From the NCBI RefSeq assembly GCF_014651075.1, contig NZ_BMWE01000029.1, forward strand, positions 1 through 64,000: 64,000 nucleotides of DNA, written 5' to 3'. Shown one piece after another: positions 17,071-26,200 of the stretch (position 1 is the first letter of the stretch; each line of letters begins with the position of its first letter). The translations under genes and the position numbers were made by a program. This DNA comes from Streptomyces djakartensis (GTDB taxonomy: Bacteria > Actinomycetota > Actinomycetes > Streptomycetales > Streptomycetaceae). The notes below the pieces were generated by a model, which was not told the origin of the DNA, ran no database searches, and saw nothing but the letters and a program-made list of their open reading frames with translations.

Positions 17071-17388
17071 ATGACCGAGGCAGGCAACAACGAGGTCGGG
17101 GCTCAGGCCGAGGACATCAAGGCGCGCAAGGAGCGGGAGCGGGACGAGCTCTACGCCCTCGACATCTCGGGCGTCGAGTGGCACTGCGCGCCGGGTACCG
17201 AGGAGCACGAGGAGCGGGTCGAGATCGCGTACCTGCCCGAGGGCGCGGTGGCCATGCGGTCCTCTCTGGATCCCGACACCGTGTTGCGGTACACGGAGGC
17301 GGAGTGGCGGGCGTTCGTGCTGGGGGCGCGGGACGGGGAGTTCGATCTGGAGCCGGCGCCGCAGGGCGGGGGTGTGGCGGGCGAGTAG
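17071..17388 (+). CDS. bldB: BldB-like DUF397 developmental regulator
   Basis: This 105-residue protein has a charged N-terminus and then the DUF397 pattern: SGVEWHCAPGTEEHEERVE, VAMRSSLDPDTVLRYTEAEW and RAFVLGARDGEFDLE. BldB is a small dimeric member of this family, required for aerial hyphae and antibiotics in Streptomyces, and its gene is known to sit beside the T7SS genes. The strong match to a BldB-type sequence and the location support the name, but many DUF397 paralogues exist per genome. AGGAGGG is 10 bases before the ATG. There is no partner XRE-type regulator gene next to it, unlike whiJ-type pairs, which also fits bldB. Confidence 0.75.
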   Translation: MTEAGNNEVGAQAEDIKARKERERDELYALDISGVEWHCAPGTEEHEERVEIAYLPEGAVAMRSSLDPDTVLRYTEAEWRAFVLGARDGEFDLEPAPQGGGVAGE

Positions 17389-17540
17389 GTCCGCCTCTGG
17401 TCTGCCGGGGGGGTGGCCGCCGTTCGCCGGAAGCGGGCGGCGGCTGTTTGCGTGGCAGAGGGTCAAGGAAGTGGTCGAGCCGGCAAGAGTCTCTGCTCAT
17501 GCCCGACCGCTCCAGGGGGACTGGAACCAGGTGGCGCCCC

Positions 17541-17774
17541 GTGCCAGAAAGCATTGACGCCCTCGTACTCAGCGTCGACGAGTTCGACATCGGCTACGTG
17601 GTCTACGCGGTCCTCCCGCCCAGCGTCGACGCATCCGGCCGGCCGCGGCCCGCCCCACCCGGCGGAGCCAAGATCGTGGTGTCGAAGGAGACCGGCGAAA
17701 GCGTCACCGTGCCCAACTACCCGTCCGAGCAGGCCATCGCCCTGTACCGGAAGAACCTCACGCAGAACACCTGA
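17541..17774 (+). CDS. Short YrhB/Imm35-like protein
   Basis: This 77-residue protein closely matches the C-terminal part of the gene at 21470-21772. Both contain EFDIGYxVYA, then PPGG(A/S)K(I/V)VV(S/A)KETGE, then VPNYP and AIALYR. That pattern belongs to the YrhB domain (immunity protein 35 family). The N-terminal helix found in the paralogue (EEALAIVRSRY) is missing, so this copy is shorter. The GTG at 17541 is the likely start; an ATG at 17499 would add 14 Arg-rich residues that have no match in the paralogue. It is probably an immunity-type protein; the cognate toxin is not proven. Confidence 0.65.
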   Translation: MPESIDALVLSVDEFDIGYVVYAVLPPSVDASGRPRPAPPGGAKIVVSKETGESVTVPNYPSEQAIALYRKNLTQNT

Positions 17775-17837
17775 CGGCCGGGACAGGCCGGCCCCTCCCG
17801 GCGGTCCCACCCCGGACCGGCCGCACAGCACCGATGT

Positions 17838-17870
17838 CTCTCCCTCCTCCCTCCTCCCTCCTCCCTCCCC
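17838..17870. repeat. Polypyrimidine CTCCCTC repeat (G-quadruplex-prone on minus strand)
   Basis: A run of repeated tccctcc units ends in tccctcccc in the leader of the downstream ATPase gene. The minus strand carries at least five GGG runs separated by 1-4 bases, the classic G-quadruplex pattern. It may also be a slippage-prone simple repeat. Confidence 0.7.
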
Positions 17871-17983
17871 GAGGCGCGTACCGGGATGTCCGCGGGTCCG
17901 GTCCGCTCGTCCGGGCCGTCGGCCCGAACCCTAAGATCAGCGTCGTACGTGAATGCGTCCGTGGCGGCGGAGGACGGGGACCC

Positions 17984-19963
17984 ATGACCGGCTCGACCGA
18001 GGATTACGCACCGCACCCCCACATAGGCGGGCGGGCCGCCGCGCTGCGCGCGCTCGCCGCCTGGCGGAGGAGCGCGCCGGGCGCCCCGCGCGTGGTCCTG
18101 CTCACCGGCAGCTCCGGCAGTGGGCGTTCACACCTGCTCACCGGGTTCCTCATGCTGTGCGATCCGGAGTACCGCAAGAGGCTGCCGCTGGACGCGATGG
18201 ATCCGTCGACCGTGCCACCGGAACTGCCCGCTCCGGCGGTACCGGCCCCCGAGGGCCTGACCGCGGCCCAGGTGCTGTGGCTGCTCGCCGACCACTACGA
18301 CCTGAACGCCACCAGCACCGAGGATGTCTACGTCGAACTGGCCGCCCTCGACGAGCCGGTGACCGTCGTCGTGCCCGATGTCGACCGGGCGGGTCCGGTA
18401 CGGGCGGCCGGCGAGCCCGCCCGGCTGGCCCGGGAGGTGCTCGTGCCACTGGCCGCCACCGGCACGGTCCGGCTGCTGGCCGAGGTGCCGCGCCCGCTGG
18501 CCGTCGAGCTGGCCGGGATCCTGGCGGCCGGAACCGTCCAGGTCATCGACCTCGACGAGCCGGAGTGGGCGGACTCGGAGGGCATGGTGAGACATGCCCA
18601 CGCGGCGCTGAACCCGGAGTTCGGGGCGCCCGAGCTGCCGTTCACCGTGGACCCCGCCGCCCGCCTCGCCCTCGGGGCGGCGATCGGGCGCCGGGCGGGG
18701 TCCAGTCCCCTGGTCGTCCAACTCGCCGTCAACTGCTTGCTGATGGCTCCCGACGGCTTCGACCCGGCCGAGGAGAGGTACCTGCCGGCCTCTGTCGGCG
18801 AGGCCCTCGACCTGCACGCCGAGCGGCTCGGCGCCGACCCGCGGACGCTGCGGCTGCTCCTGACCCCGCTCGCCCTCGCCGAGGCCGACGGCATTCCGGT
18901 CCACCTGTGGGCGAGACTGGTGAACGCGGTAGCCGGGCAGGACATGAGCGCGGCGTTCGTGGACGGGATGCTCCTCGTCGGGCCTTTCGTGCAGCCCGAG
19001 GAACTGCACGCCGGGGCGCCGGAGGGTGAACAGGACGCGGAGGGCCCGGGGAACGAACAAGGGGGCGGCGGTCGTACCCTGCTGCGGCTGCTGCACCCGG
19101 CCCTCGGTGACGAGATCCGCGCCGGTCTGCCCAGTGTCGCCGCCGCTCAGAGCCGGATCGCCATGGCCCTGCTGGAAGCCGTGCCGGAGCAGGACTGGAG
19201 CAAGGCCGACCCCTACGTACGCGATCACATCGCCGGCCATACCCTGGAAGCCGGGCTGCTCCCCCAGCTCCTCACCGATCCAGGCCTGTTCGTCCACGCC
19301 GACCCGGTGCCGCTGCGCACCGCCGTGGAGGCCGTACCGGCTGAGGTACTGGGCGCACCGGCCCGTACGTACCTGCGCACGGCTCCCCTGATGACCCGCA
19401 CCCAGGCGCCCGTCACCCTGCGTGCCGCCCTGCTGGAGACCGCGTTCGTCGAGGACGGCCTGCCCGAGTACGCCCAGGCGATCCACCAGCGGCTCGATCT
19501 CCCACTGCCCTGGCAGACGCTGTGGAGCCTGCCCGTCCCCGGCGTCAGCGCCGTGACGGTCGGCAGCCTGCCGCACACCGACGGCCCGGCCACACCGGTC
19601 GCCGTGCTCGTCGTCCCAGCGGGCACGCCCGGCGCACGGCCGGTCGGTGAGCCCGGCGAAGGGTCCGGTTCCGCCGTACTCGTCCACGGGCTTGTACAGG
19701 CCGGTCACCTGGGCGACATCGAACCCGCGCAGATTCTGCTCCCGTCCGAGGACGAGCGGGCCGCGGCCCCACTGGGCCTGAGCCGCGGCGCCGACTACCT
19801 GCGGGTCTGGGAGCGAGCCAGTCAGGAGATGGTGGCCGCGCTGATCTCCGACACGGCCTTCACCGCTGCCGACCTGTCGCCCGACGGCATCCTGCTGCTC
19901 GCCACCGAGCGCGGGGCGAAGGCCCTCCGTATTCGCGGGGCGGGCGCCGGGCTAGCCTCGTAG
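17984..19963 (+). CDS. P-loop ATPase of the T7SS accessory region
   Basis: This 659-residue soluble protein has an N-terminal P-loop domain with Walker A GSSGSGRS (residues 42-49) and an acidic VTVVVPDVD strand that could be Walker B. A long helical middle with winged-helix-like character and a C-terminal domain follow. A low-complexity Gly/Glu linker (GEQDAEGPGNEQGGGG) lies near residue 350. The layout resembles a STAND/AAA NTPase. The ATG at 17984 follows a purine-rich ggaggacgggg. It is followed 82 bases later by the YrhB-SUKH gene. A related N-terminal arrangement recurs in the ATPase-SUKH fusion at 27752. The function is unknown. Confidence 0.75.
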   Translation: MTGSTEDYAPHPHIGGRAAALRALAAWRRSAPGAPRVVLLTGSSGSGRSHLLTGFLMLCDPEYRKRLPLDAMDPSTVPPELPAPAVPAPEGLTAAQVLWLLADHYDLNATSTEDVYVELAALDEPVTVVVPDVDRAGPVRAAGEPARLAREVLVPLAATGTVRLLAEVPRPLAVELAGILAAGTVQVIDLDEPEWADSEGMVRHAHAALNPEFGAPELPFTVDPAARLALGAAIGRRAGSSPLVVQLAVNCLLMAPDGFDPAEERYLPASVGEALDLHAERLGADPRTLRLLLTPLALAEADGIPVHLWARLVNAVAGQDMSAAFVDGMLLVGPFVQPEELHAGAPEGEQDAEGPGNEQGGGGRTLLRLLHPALGDEIRAGLPSVAAAQSRIAMALLEAVPEQDWSKADPYVRDHIAGHTLEAGLLPQLLTDPGLFVHADPVPLRTAVEAVPAEVLGAPARTYLRTAPLMTRTQAPVTLRAALLETAFVEDGLPEYAQAIHQRLDLPLPWQTLWSLPVPGVSAVTVGSLPHTDGPATPVAVLVVPAGTPGARPVGEPGEGSGSAVLVHGLVQAGHLGDIEPAQILLPSEDERAAAPLGLSRGADYLRVWERASQEMVAALISDTAFTAADLSPDGILLLATERGAKALRIRGAGAGLAS

Positions 19964-20045
19964 GCGCCACGACAACCTCGCGAGCCGCTGCGCCCTCTCC
20001 CTTCCAACGCCCGACCTGAACCGACCCCTCGAAGGAGCCTCGCCC

Positions 20046-21377
20046 GTGACCAGCCAGGAGCAGGCGCTCGCCATCGCCGACCGTTGGCTCAACCCGGAAG
20101 GCTCCGCGGAGCCGCGCCGTGAGGTCCGGATGCAGGAGTTCGACCTGGGGTGGGTCGTGTGGGCCGCGCCCGCGGAGCCGGAGCTTGACCCGGAGACCGG
20201 AGAGCGGCGGCCGCCCGCCGAGATCGGCAACGCCTGCGGGGTCGTCGACCGGCGCAGCGGAGAGCTGACGGTCTGGCCGTCAGTGCCCGTTGAGGAGGTC
20301 GTCCACATGTACCGGCAGAAGCACGGCGAAGGGGCGCAGGCGACCGGCCCGGCCGAGGGCTCCGGCCCTCCGGTCACCGGCCCCGGCAACACCGCTGTCT
20401 TCACGTACGTCGACCCGGCGAACGGCGAGGAGACCACCCTCTTCCGCACCTCCGCCCCTGGCCTGCCCCCCGCGGAGTACCAGGCATGGATGGAACTGCG
20501 GCGGATGAACGTACCCGCCGAGAACGTCGTGGCCGTCCACACCGACCTGCGCCCGAGCCTGCTCCCCGGCGGTTACACGGCTGAACTCCTCAACTCCTTC
20601 CGCAACGCCCAGCTCTCCTGCTCGCAGACGTACGGCGCCCGTCCCGAGGCCCGTGCGGAGGGCGTCGCGGCGCTGATCGAGCAGGTCGAGACGATGCATC
20701 GGATCGCGGGCCAGCAGGCGCCGCCCCGGCCGCACCGGCTCCCCGTTCCCGCCCAGGTGCCGCCCGCCGAGCCGATGCGTGACGTGGCGCTGGGCCGGCA
20801 TCTCGTCGAAGTCTTCGGCCAGGACGGCGTACGCCGCTACGATGCCGACGACATCGCGGGCAGCCCGATGCCGGAGGCTGCCGGGGCGACGCTCACCTGG
20901 GCGGGGCTGCCCGCCGACCTCCCGCTCTTCTTCACCGCCGACCGGCCCGACGCCCCGCCGGCCGGCGGCCTGTTCACCGACGTCGCCACGAATCTGCGCG
21001 AACGGCGCAGCCCGGCCGGTGAGGAGAAGACCGACCGTCTGGCCCACCTGGCCCGGATCGGTTTCGACGGAGTGGCGGTCGTCGCGGTGCAGTGTCTGCC
21101 GGGCACCGGGCAGCCGGACGGCCTCGGCGCGGTGTGGGCGGTCGACCCGGTCACCGCCGCGGCCCGCTACATCAACGGCTCGGTCGCCGCCTTCGCCCGT
21201 TCCCTGGCCCTGATCGCCACGGTACGGGAACGGATGCAGGGACTGAGTCCGGTCGCGGCCGGTGCGGAAGTCGCGGCTCTACAGGAGCAGTTGGTGGCGA
21301 TCGACGCGTCCGCGCTGGGGAATGCGGAGACTTGGTGGTCCCTCGTCGTCGAGCAGATGTGGCACGGGTTGTTCTGA
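20046..21377 (+). CDS. YrhB - degenerate deaminase - SUKH-4-like protein
   Basis: This 443-residue protein has three parts. Residues 1-95 are YrhB/Imm35-like (QALAIADRWL, EFDLGWVVWA, GNACGVVDRRSGELTVWP). Residues 115-235 resemble the nucleic-acid deaminase family of polymorphic toxins, with VVAVHTDLRPSLLPGGY. The expected E and two Cys ligands are replaced by D167, S171 and T178, so catalysis is unlikely. Residues 250-443 look like a SUKH-4 immunity domain (LTWAGLPADLPLFF, AAARYINGSVAAFARSL). The GTG start has GAAGGAG upstream. It is probably an immunity or sensing protein, not a toxin. The domain assignments rest on remembered family patterns. Confidence 0.7.
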   Translation: MTSQEQALAIADRWLNPEGSAEPRREVRMQEFDLGWVVWAAPAEPELDPETGERRPPAEIGNACGVVDRRSGELTVWPSVPVEEVVHMYRQKHGEGAQATGPAEGSGPPVTGPGNTAVFTYVDPANGEETTLFRTSAPGLPPAEYQAWMELRRMNVPAENVVAVHTDLRPSLLPGGYTAELLNSFRNAQLSCSQTYGARPEARAEGVAALIEQVETMHRIAGQQAPPRPHRLPVPAQVPPAEPMRDVALGRHLVEVFGQDGVRRYDADDIAGSPMPEAAGATLTWAGLPADLPLFFTADRPDAPPAGGLFTDVATNLRERRSPAGEEKTDRLAHLARIGFDGVAVVAVQCLPGTGQPDGLGAVWAVDPVTAAARYINGSVAAFARSLALIATVRERMQGLSPVAAGAEVAALQEQLVAIDASALGNAETWWSLVVEQMWHGLF

Positions 21378-21469
21378 CCGGCCCTTGCCGGCAGTCAGTC
21401 CCGCATCCAGTCCAGAAAGGCGAGAGCACGAACCGAGAGGACGAACCGAGAGGACGAGGAGCGCATCCC

Positions 21470-21772
21470 GTGACCGTGCCGCCGGCCAGCGCCGAGGAGG
21501 CCCTCGCCATCGTGCGCAGCCGCTACGCGCGGCCCAGACTGCCGGACGGGTCGCCCGTGGAGCTGCGCGTCGAGGAGTTCGACATCGGGTACCTGGTGTA
21601 CGCGGCGTTCCCGCCGGTCACGGACATCGCCGGGCGGCCGCAGCCGGCTCCGCCCGGCGGCAGCAAGGTAGTGGTCGCCAAGGAGACCGGCGAGATCATC
21701 GCTGTCCCCAACTACCCGACCGAGACGGCGATCGCGCTGTACCGGCAGCAGCTTCAGCCGCGTCAGGCATGA
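21470..21772 (+). CDS. YrhB/Imm35-like immunity protein
   Basis: This 100-residue single-domain protein has the full YrhB pattern: an N-terminal helix SAEEALAIVRSRY, then ELRVEEFDIGYLVYAAFPP, a PAPPGGSKVVVAKETGE strand pair and a C-terminal VPNYPTETAIALYR helix. It is a close paralogue of the gene at 17541 and of the first domain of the gene at 20046. The GTG start is preceded by an aggacgagga stretch made of an imperfect tandem gaaccgagaggac repeat (21430-21456). Small YrhB proteins are immunity components of polymorphic toxin systems; the partner here is inferred to be a T7SS toxin. Confidence 0.75.
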   Translation: MTVPPASAEEALAIVRSRYARPRLPDGSPVELRVEEFDIGYLVYAAFPPVTDIAGRPQPAPPGGSKVVVAKETGEIIAVPNYPTETAIALYRQQLQPRQA

Positions 21773-21792
21773 CGCCTCCCGCGTGCTGGTGA

Positions 21793-22230
21793 TCAGTACA
21801 GGGAGAACCCGCCGCTGTGCCGGCCCTGGTTCTTCTTGCCGGACTGAGAGGACTCCCCGTCCGTCATGCCCTGCTCGGAGGATTCCGACGAGGGCGCACC
21901 GCTCGGCGGGGTCTCCCCGCGCCTGATCTGCTCGCGCTCCTCCTCGGACAGTGACTCCCACTTACCCCGCAGGGAGGCCATGCCCCCACCCAGGGCGCGT
22001 GCCACCGTGGGGTCGTCCAGCGCGTTGCGCAGGGCGAGACGGCCGGAGAGGAGCCTCTTCGCCGCCTCCTGCATGTCCTTGCTGACGTTGTCGGTCTCGG
22101 ACAGCTTGCGCAGGGCGGAGTTCAGGGAGCGGATCTGCTCCGGTTCGAGGGCCTCGTCCAGTACGCCGCGTTCTTGTGAAGGGTCGTCGGGACCCTGAGG
22201 GTCCGGGGAGTTCTCGGGTCGCCTGGTCAT
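21793..22230 (-). CDS. Hypothetical protein, acidic/polar, unknown function
   Basis: This 145-residue protein has disordered ends and one helical centre (EALEPEQIRSLNSALRKLSE, DMQEAAKRLLSGRLALRNAL). No membrane helix or enzyme motif is visible. The C-terminus is Ser/Gly/Gln-rich. It is convergent with the YrhB gene and divergent from the membrane protein that follows. The ATG at 22230 gives MTRRPENSPD. Codon bias is that of a real gene. I do not recognise the family. Confidence 0.65.
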   Translation of the reverse strand: MTRRPENSPDPQGPDDPSQERGVLDEALEPEQIRSLNSALRKLSETDNVSKDMQEAAKRLLSGRLALRNALDDPTVARALGGGMASLRGKWESLSEEEREQIRRGETPPSGAPSSESSEQGMTDGESSQSGKKNQGRHSGGFSLY

Positions 22231-22377
22231 GTCGCCTCTCGTTGCTCCGCGCTTCTCGACATCCGCAGTATCTCCCGTCACATGCGGGTGCCATGCTGGC
22301 CCCTGCGGGCGGAGGATGAGCAGGGCCCGGGGAGAAGGCACGCAGGAAAGACACCCTATGAGGAGGGCCGTATCGTC

Positions 22378-23022
22378 ATGGCGCGGAGTCACGGGACGGG
22401 AGACGCGCGTTCTCTCACCGGCCTGGTCGGCTGGGGCTTGGCACGACTTGGGCGTGCGGGCGGTCTCGTCTTCCTGCTCGCCGGGCTCGTCCTGAGCGGG
22501 TTCGGCGCGTACGAGGGAGCGTACGCGGCGGGCTGGGCCGGCACGCACGGCACATTGACGGTGCGGCAGTGCGATGTGACTTACCCGAGCAACGCCTCGC
22601 GCAGCAGCCGTAAGAACCGCCGGCCCGTCCGCTGTGAAGGGACCTTCGTCTCGGAGGACGGCAGGAGTACGGATGGCACCGCGACGGTGCGGGTCCGGCA
22701 ACGGTACGCGACGGGAGCCGAGTTGGCGGTGCAGCGGACCGAGTCGCCGAGTGCCGATGACGCGATGAACGCCGATTACGTCCAGACCGGCATGGACCGG
22801 GCTTGGCGTTGGTTCGCCGCCTTCTTCGGTGGATGGGTCTTCGCCGGGCTCGGCGTCTTCTGCCTGGCCACCGGGTTCGCTCCCTTCGGACGGAGCCGCC
22901 TCTCGTTCGACGCGGCCTGGGAGGCGGCGGGGCGGGGCGTGACGCGGGCTGTCGTGGTCGGCGTGATCGGGGTGGGGCTCGTAGGGGCTGGGGTGTCGTA
23001 CCTGGTCAGCTACTTCCTCTGA
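22378..23022 (+). CDS. Double-pass membrane protein of unknown function
   Basis: This 214-residue protein has one transmembrane helix near residues 27-50. An extracytoplasmic loop of about 90 residues follows, with two cysteines (RQCDVTYPSN and PVRCEGTF) that could form a disulfide. Two or three further helices lie in the C-terminal half (AAFFGGWVFAGLGVFCLATGF, AVVVGVIGVGLVGAGVSY). The ATG has GAGGAGG 11 bases upstream. It lies immediately upstream of the toxin gene on the same strand but 250 bases away. A T7SS-linked role is possible but only by position. Confidence 0.65.
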   Translation: MARSHGTGDARSLTGLVGWGLARLGRAGGLVFLLAGLVLSGFGAYEGAYAAGWAGTHGTLTVRQCDVTYPSNASRSSRKNRRPVRCEGTFVSEDGRSTDGTATVRVRQRYATGAELAVQRTESPSADDAMNADYVQTGMDRAWRWFAAFFGGWVFAGLGVFCLATGFAPFGRSRLSFDAAWEAAGRGVTRAVVVGVIGVGLVGAGVSYLVSYFL

Positions 23023-23273
23023 CGGCTCAGGCCGCTCGTCTTCATGCCCCCACCAACCGCAGGTCCAGAAGCGGTCTGAGAGACCGGAACTGGACGGGAT
23101 CCCTCACATCTCAGGCAACCGCGGCGACCTGCAACGGGTTTGTGACAGCAACCCTCTGAAGTTACCTCTGCCTGTGTCCGTAAACTCTTGCGGACGGCTG
23201 CACTCCTGTGTGATTCCCCCTGGCGGGAGAGGGAGTTGTACGGCCGTGCTGGCTGACGGGGGTGCTTGCTGCT
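23023..23273 (+). promoter_or_regulatory. Gene-free leader before the toxin gene
   Basis: These 251 bases are noticeably less GC-rich than the flanks and should contain the promoter of the effector gene. No gene is visible and no clear promoter motif was assigned. GGGGG ending at 23262 is the likely ribosome site for the GTG at 23274. Confidence 0.4.
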
Positions 23274-26200
23274 GTGTCGATGATGCTGCCGGACGAACTC
23301 GAATGGGTTCTCGAAATGCTGGGCTACAGATGGCCCACGGCGGACGAGGACAAGCTCAGAGACTCAGCGGCCCTGTGGCGGCAGTTCGGCGAGGACGTCA
23401 CCGAACTGCACACCAGGGCCAACAACAGCGCCCGCACGGTCACGGCACACAACGCCGGCGAGTCGATCGACAAGTTCGTCAAGACCTACGAGAAGTTCGA
23501 CGGCCAAGGCGGCTCCGACGGCTACCTCCGCAACGCCGCCGAGGCCGCCTTCATCATCGCGAACGTCATGGAGGCCTGCGCCTACCTCGTCGAGTTCGCC
23601 AAATGGGCGGTCATCGCCCAACTCATCGCCCTGGCCATCGAGATCGTCGCCGCGCACGCCGCCGCGCCCTTCACCTTCGGCCTGTCCGAAGTCGCCGGAC
23701 TGGGCGCCACCCAGGTGACCCGGCTGATCGTGCGCCGCCTCCTCGACGAGCTCAAGAAGGCGCTGATGGAGGCGATCGTCGAGGCGATGAAGGAGCCCGC
23801 GATCTCGGCGATCGAGGCGATCATCACCGACCTCATCCGTCAGACGGTGAACGTCGGCTTCGGCGCCCAGGAAGGCTACGACGTCGGCACCACCCTCAAG
23901 GCCGGCGGCACGGCGGGAATGGACGCGCTCCGCCAGACCCCGCAGACCCTGGCGGAGGGTGTCCGCGACAGCATGGGCAGAAAGGCGGGCGACCGCTTCC
24001 ACCATGCGGTCGACAGCCGGATCGATGGCTACAACGGCCCCTCGGGCATGTCGAGTTCGCCGAGTGGTGACGATGCCGGCTCCGGCGAGGACACGAGCAG
24101 CGGGAACAGCGGGAACAGCGGCACCAGCGGCGACTCCGGCTCAGGGAGCTCCACTTCCTCGTCGTCCTCGTCGTCCTCGTCCGACTCCGGTTCTTCGGCG
24201 TCGGACCCGTCGGCGTCGTCGCGAACGAACGCCGTGACCGGCCCGGGCGTGAACATAGGCGGCGGTATATCCGCCGACACCGGCGGCAACGACATCGGCG
24301 GACCGAAGGTGGGGGCGGGCCCCGACTCCGGGCCAGGCTACGACTCCGGGCCGGGCCCGGATTCCGGCCGGGACTCGTCCTCCTCGGACTCGCCGTACTC
24401 GAGGCCGACGCCGACTTCAGGGCCGTCGCTGTCGGACTTCGACGATCCCTCGCCCGGCGGTCCCTCGTCCAGCGGCTCGGACTCGAACGGCTCGACCGTC
24501 ACGCCGAGCGCCTCCGGCCCCTCCCACACCGGCAACGGCACCTCCGTCTCCGGCCTCTCCTCCCCCTCCCCGCAGTCCGCTCCCTCGCCCACGGCGTCCG
24601 GCGGAACGTCCTCCTCGCCCGGGGGCGGATCGATAGGCACCCAGATCGACAGCCTGGCCGCCGGCGCTCCCACACAGTCCAACGCGGCACCGACCCCCAC
24701 AACGGCCGAGCCCTCGCCCGCCGGCAGCCGCTCGGACGGCGGCTCAGCCATACCGACGTCACCCGCGGCACCTTCCAGCGGCGGCACGGTCCCGGGGGGC
24801 ACGCACCACGGCTCGGGCGGCTCGGGTAGCTCGGGCAGCGCTTCGTCCGCGACGAGCCCCAGCCCCACCCCCGCCCCGGCGAGAAACCCCTCTGCCGCCG
24901 TCCCCGGTACGCCTTCCGCCACGGGGACGGGGCCTGCCTCCACACCGAGCCCCACGTCTCCTACGGCGCCCCGCAGCACTCCTGCCCCGACGCCGGACGG
25001 GCGAACTCCGGGCGCGGGGGACGGCCGCGCGCCGAGCACACCAGACGTCCGAATACCGTCCCAGCGCCCAGGGAGTGCGCTCCCGGGCCACGCCGACTCA
25101 CCGCGGAACACGCCAGGTACGACGCCCGGCGACCGCATTCCGCCGCGCAACAATCCTGGCTCGGCCATCCCTCCGGGAGACGCCACCACCCCGCGCAACA
25201 ACCCCGGTACGGCCACCCCCGGTGGCGGCACCACACCCCGCCCCGCCACGGACTCGACCAGCGGCAGCACCAGTGGCAGCCGCAGCCACACCCCGAGCGC
25301 CAACCCGAATACGACCCCTTCGAACCAGAGCCCTACCCAGTCGGCTCCCTCCAGGACGACACCGCCGACCTCCAGCACTCCCACGGCGTCGCCCTCCACG
25401 TCGACCGGCAGTGGACCCGACCGCGCGTCGACGCCAAGCAGCGGCATTCCGAACCCCTCGACACCAAGCAACAGCACCTCGAACTCCTCGACTCAGCCTG
25501 GTCCCGTCACCCACAACCCCACCGCTCAGGGCACGCCGGGCACTCCGAACCAGCCGAACGCCGGCTCCACCCCCGCCCGGCCACCCCACCAGCCGGGGGG
25601 CAGCACGCCGAACAGCCCGAACCAGCCGGGCGGACAGCACACCGCACAACAGCCCCCGACCAGCCCCCCGAACCACCAGCAACAGCCCCAGGTCACCCCG
25701 GTCCCCATCCACCACGTGACCCCAGCGCCGAACAACCAGGCCAACCAGTCCACCCCCCACACTCCGAGCTCCACCCCGAGCAACCCCCATCAGCAGAATC
25801 CCGCGGACACCTCGAAGCCGAAGGAGCCCCCGACCCCGGCCTCGCAAACCCGCAACACCAATCCGCCGGGCGGCGTCACCGACCCCACCAGGGCGGAACA
25901 GGACGCCTTGGAAAACTCGGTCCCCCGAGACGAGAACGGCGACCCCACCCGACCGCCGGACCCCGCGGACGGCCGCTGGGTCGAGCGCATCAACGGCGAG
26001 GGCAGGGACGCCCCCGGGCGCAACAACAACTGCGTCGACACGGCCCTGTCCACGGTCGACACCTACGCCGGCAACCCCACGGCCGCAGGCGCCCGCACCC
26101 CCGACCACGACGCTGACGGCAAGCCCTCGGACCGCGGCGAGAGGGGCGGCCGCGACCGCATCGAGAACACGCTCGGCGCCCGCTTCAGCGACCTGGGCAA

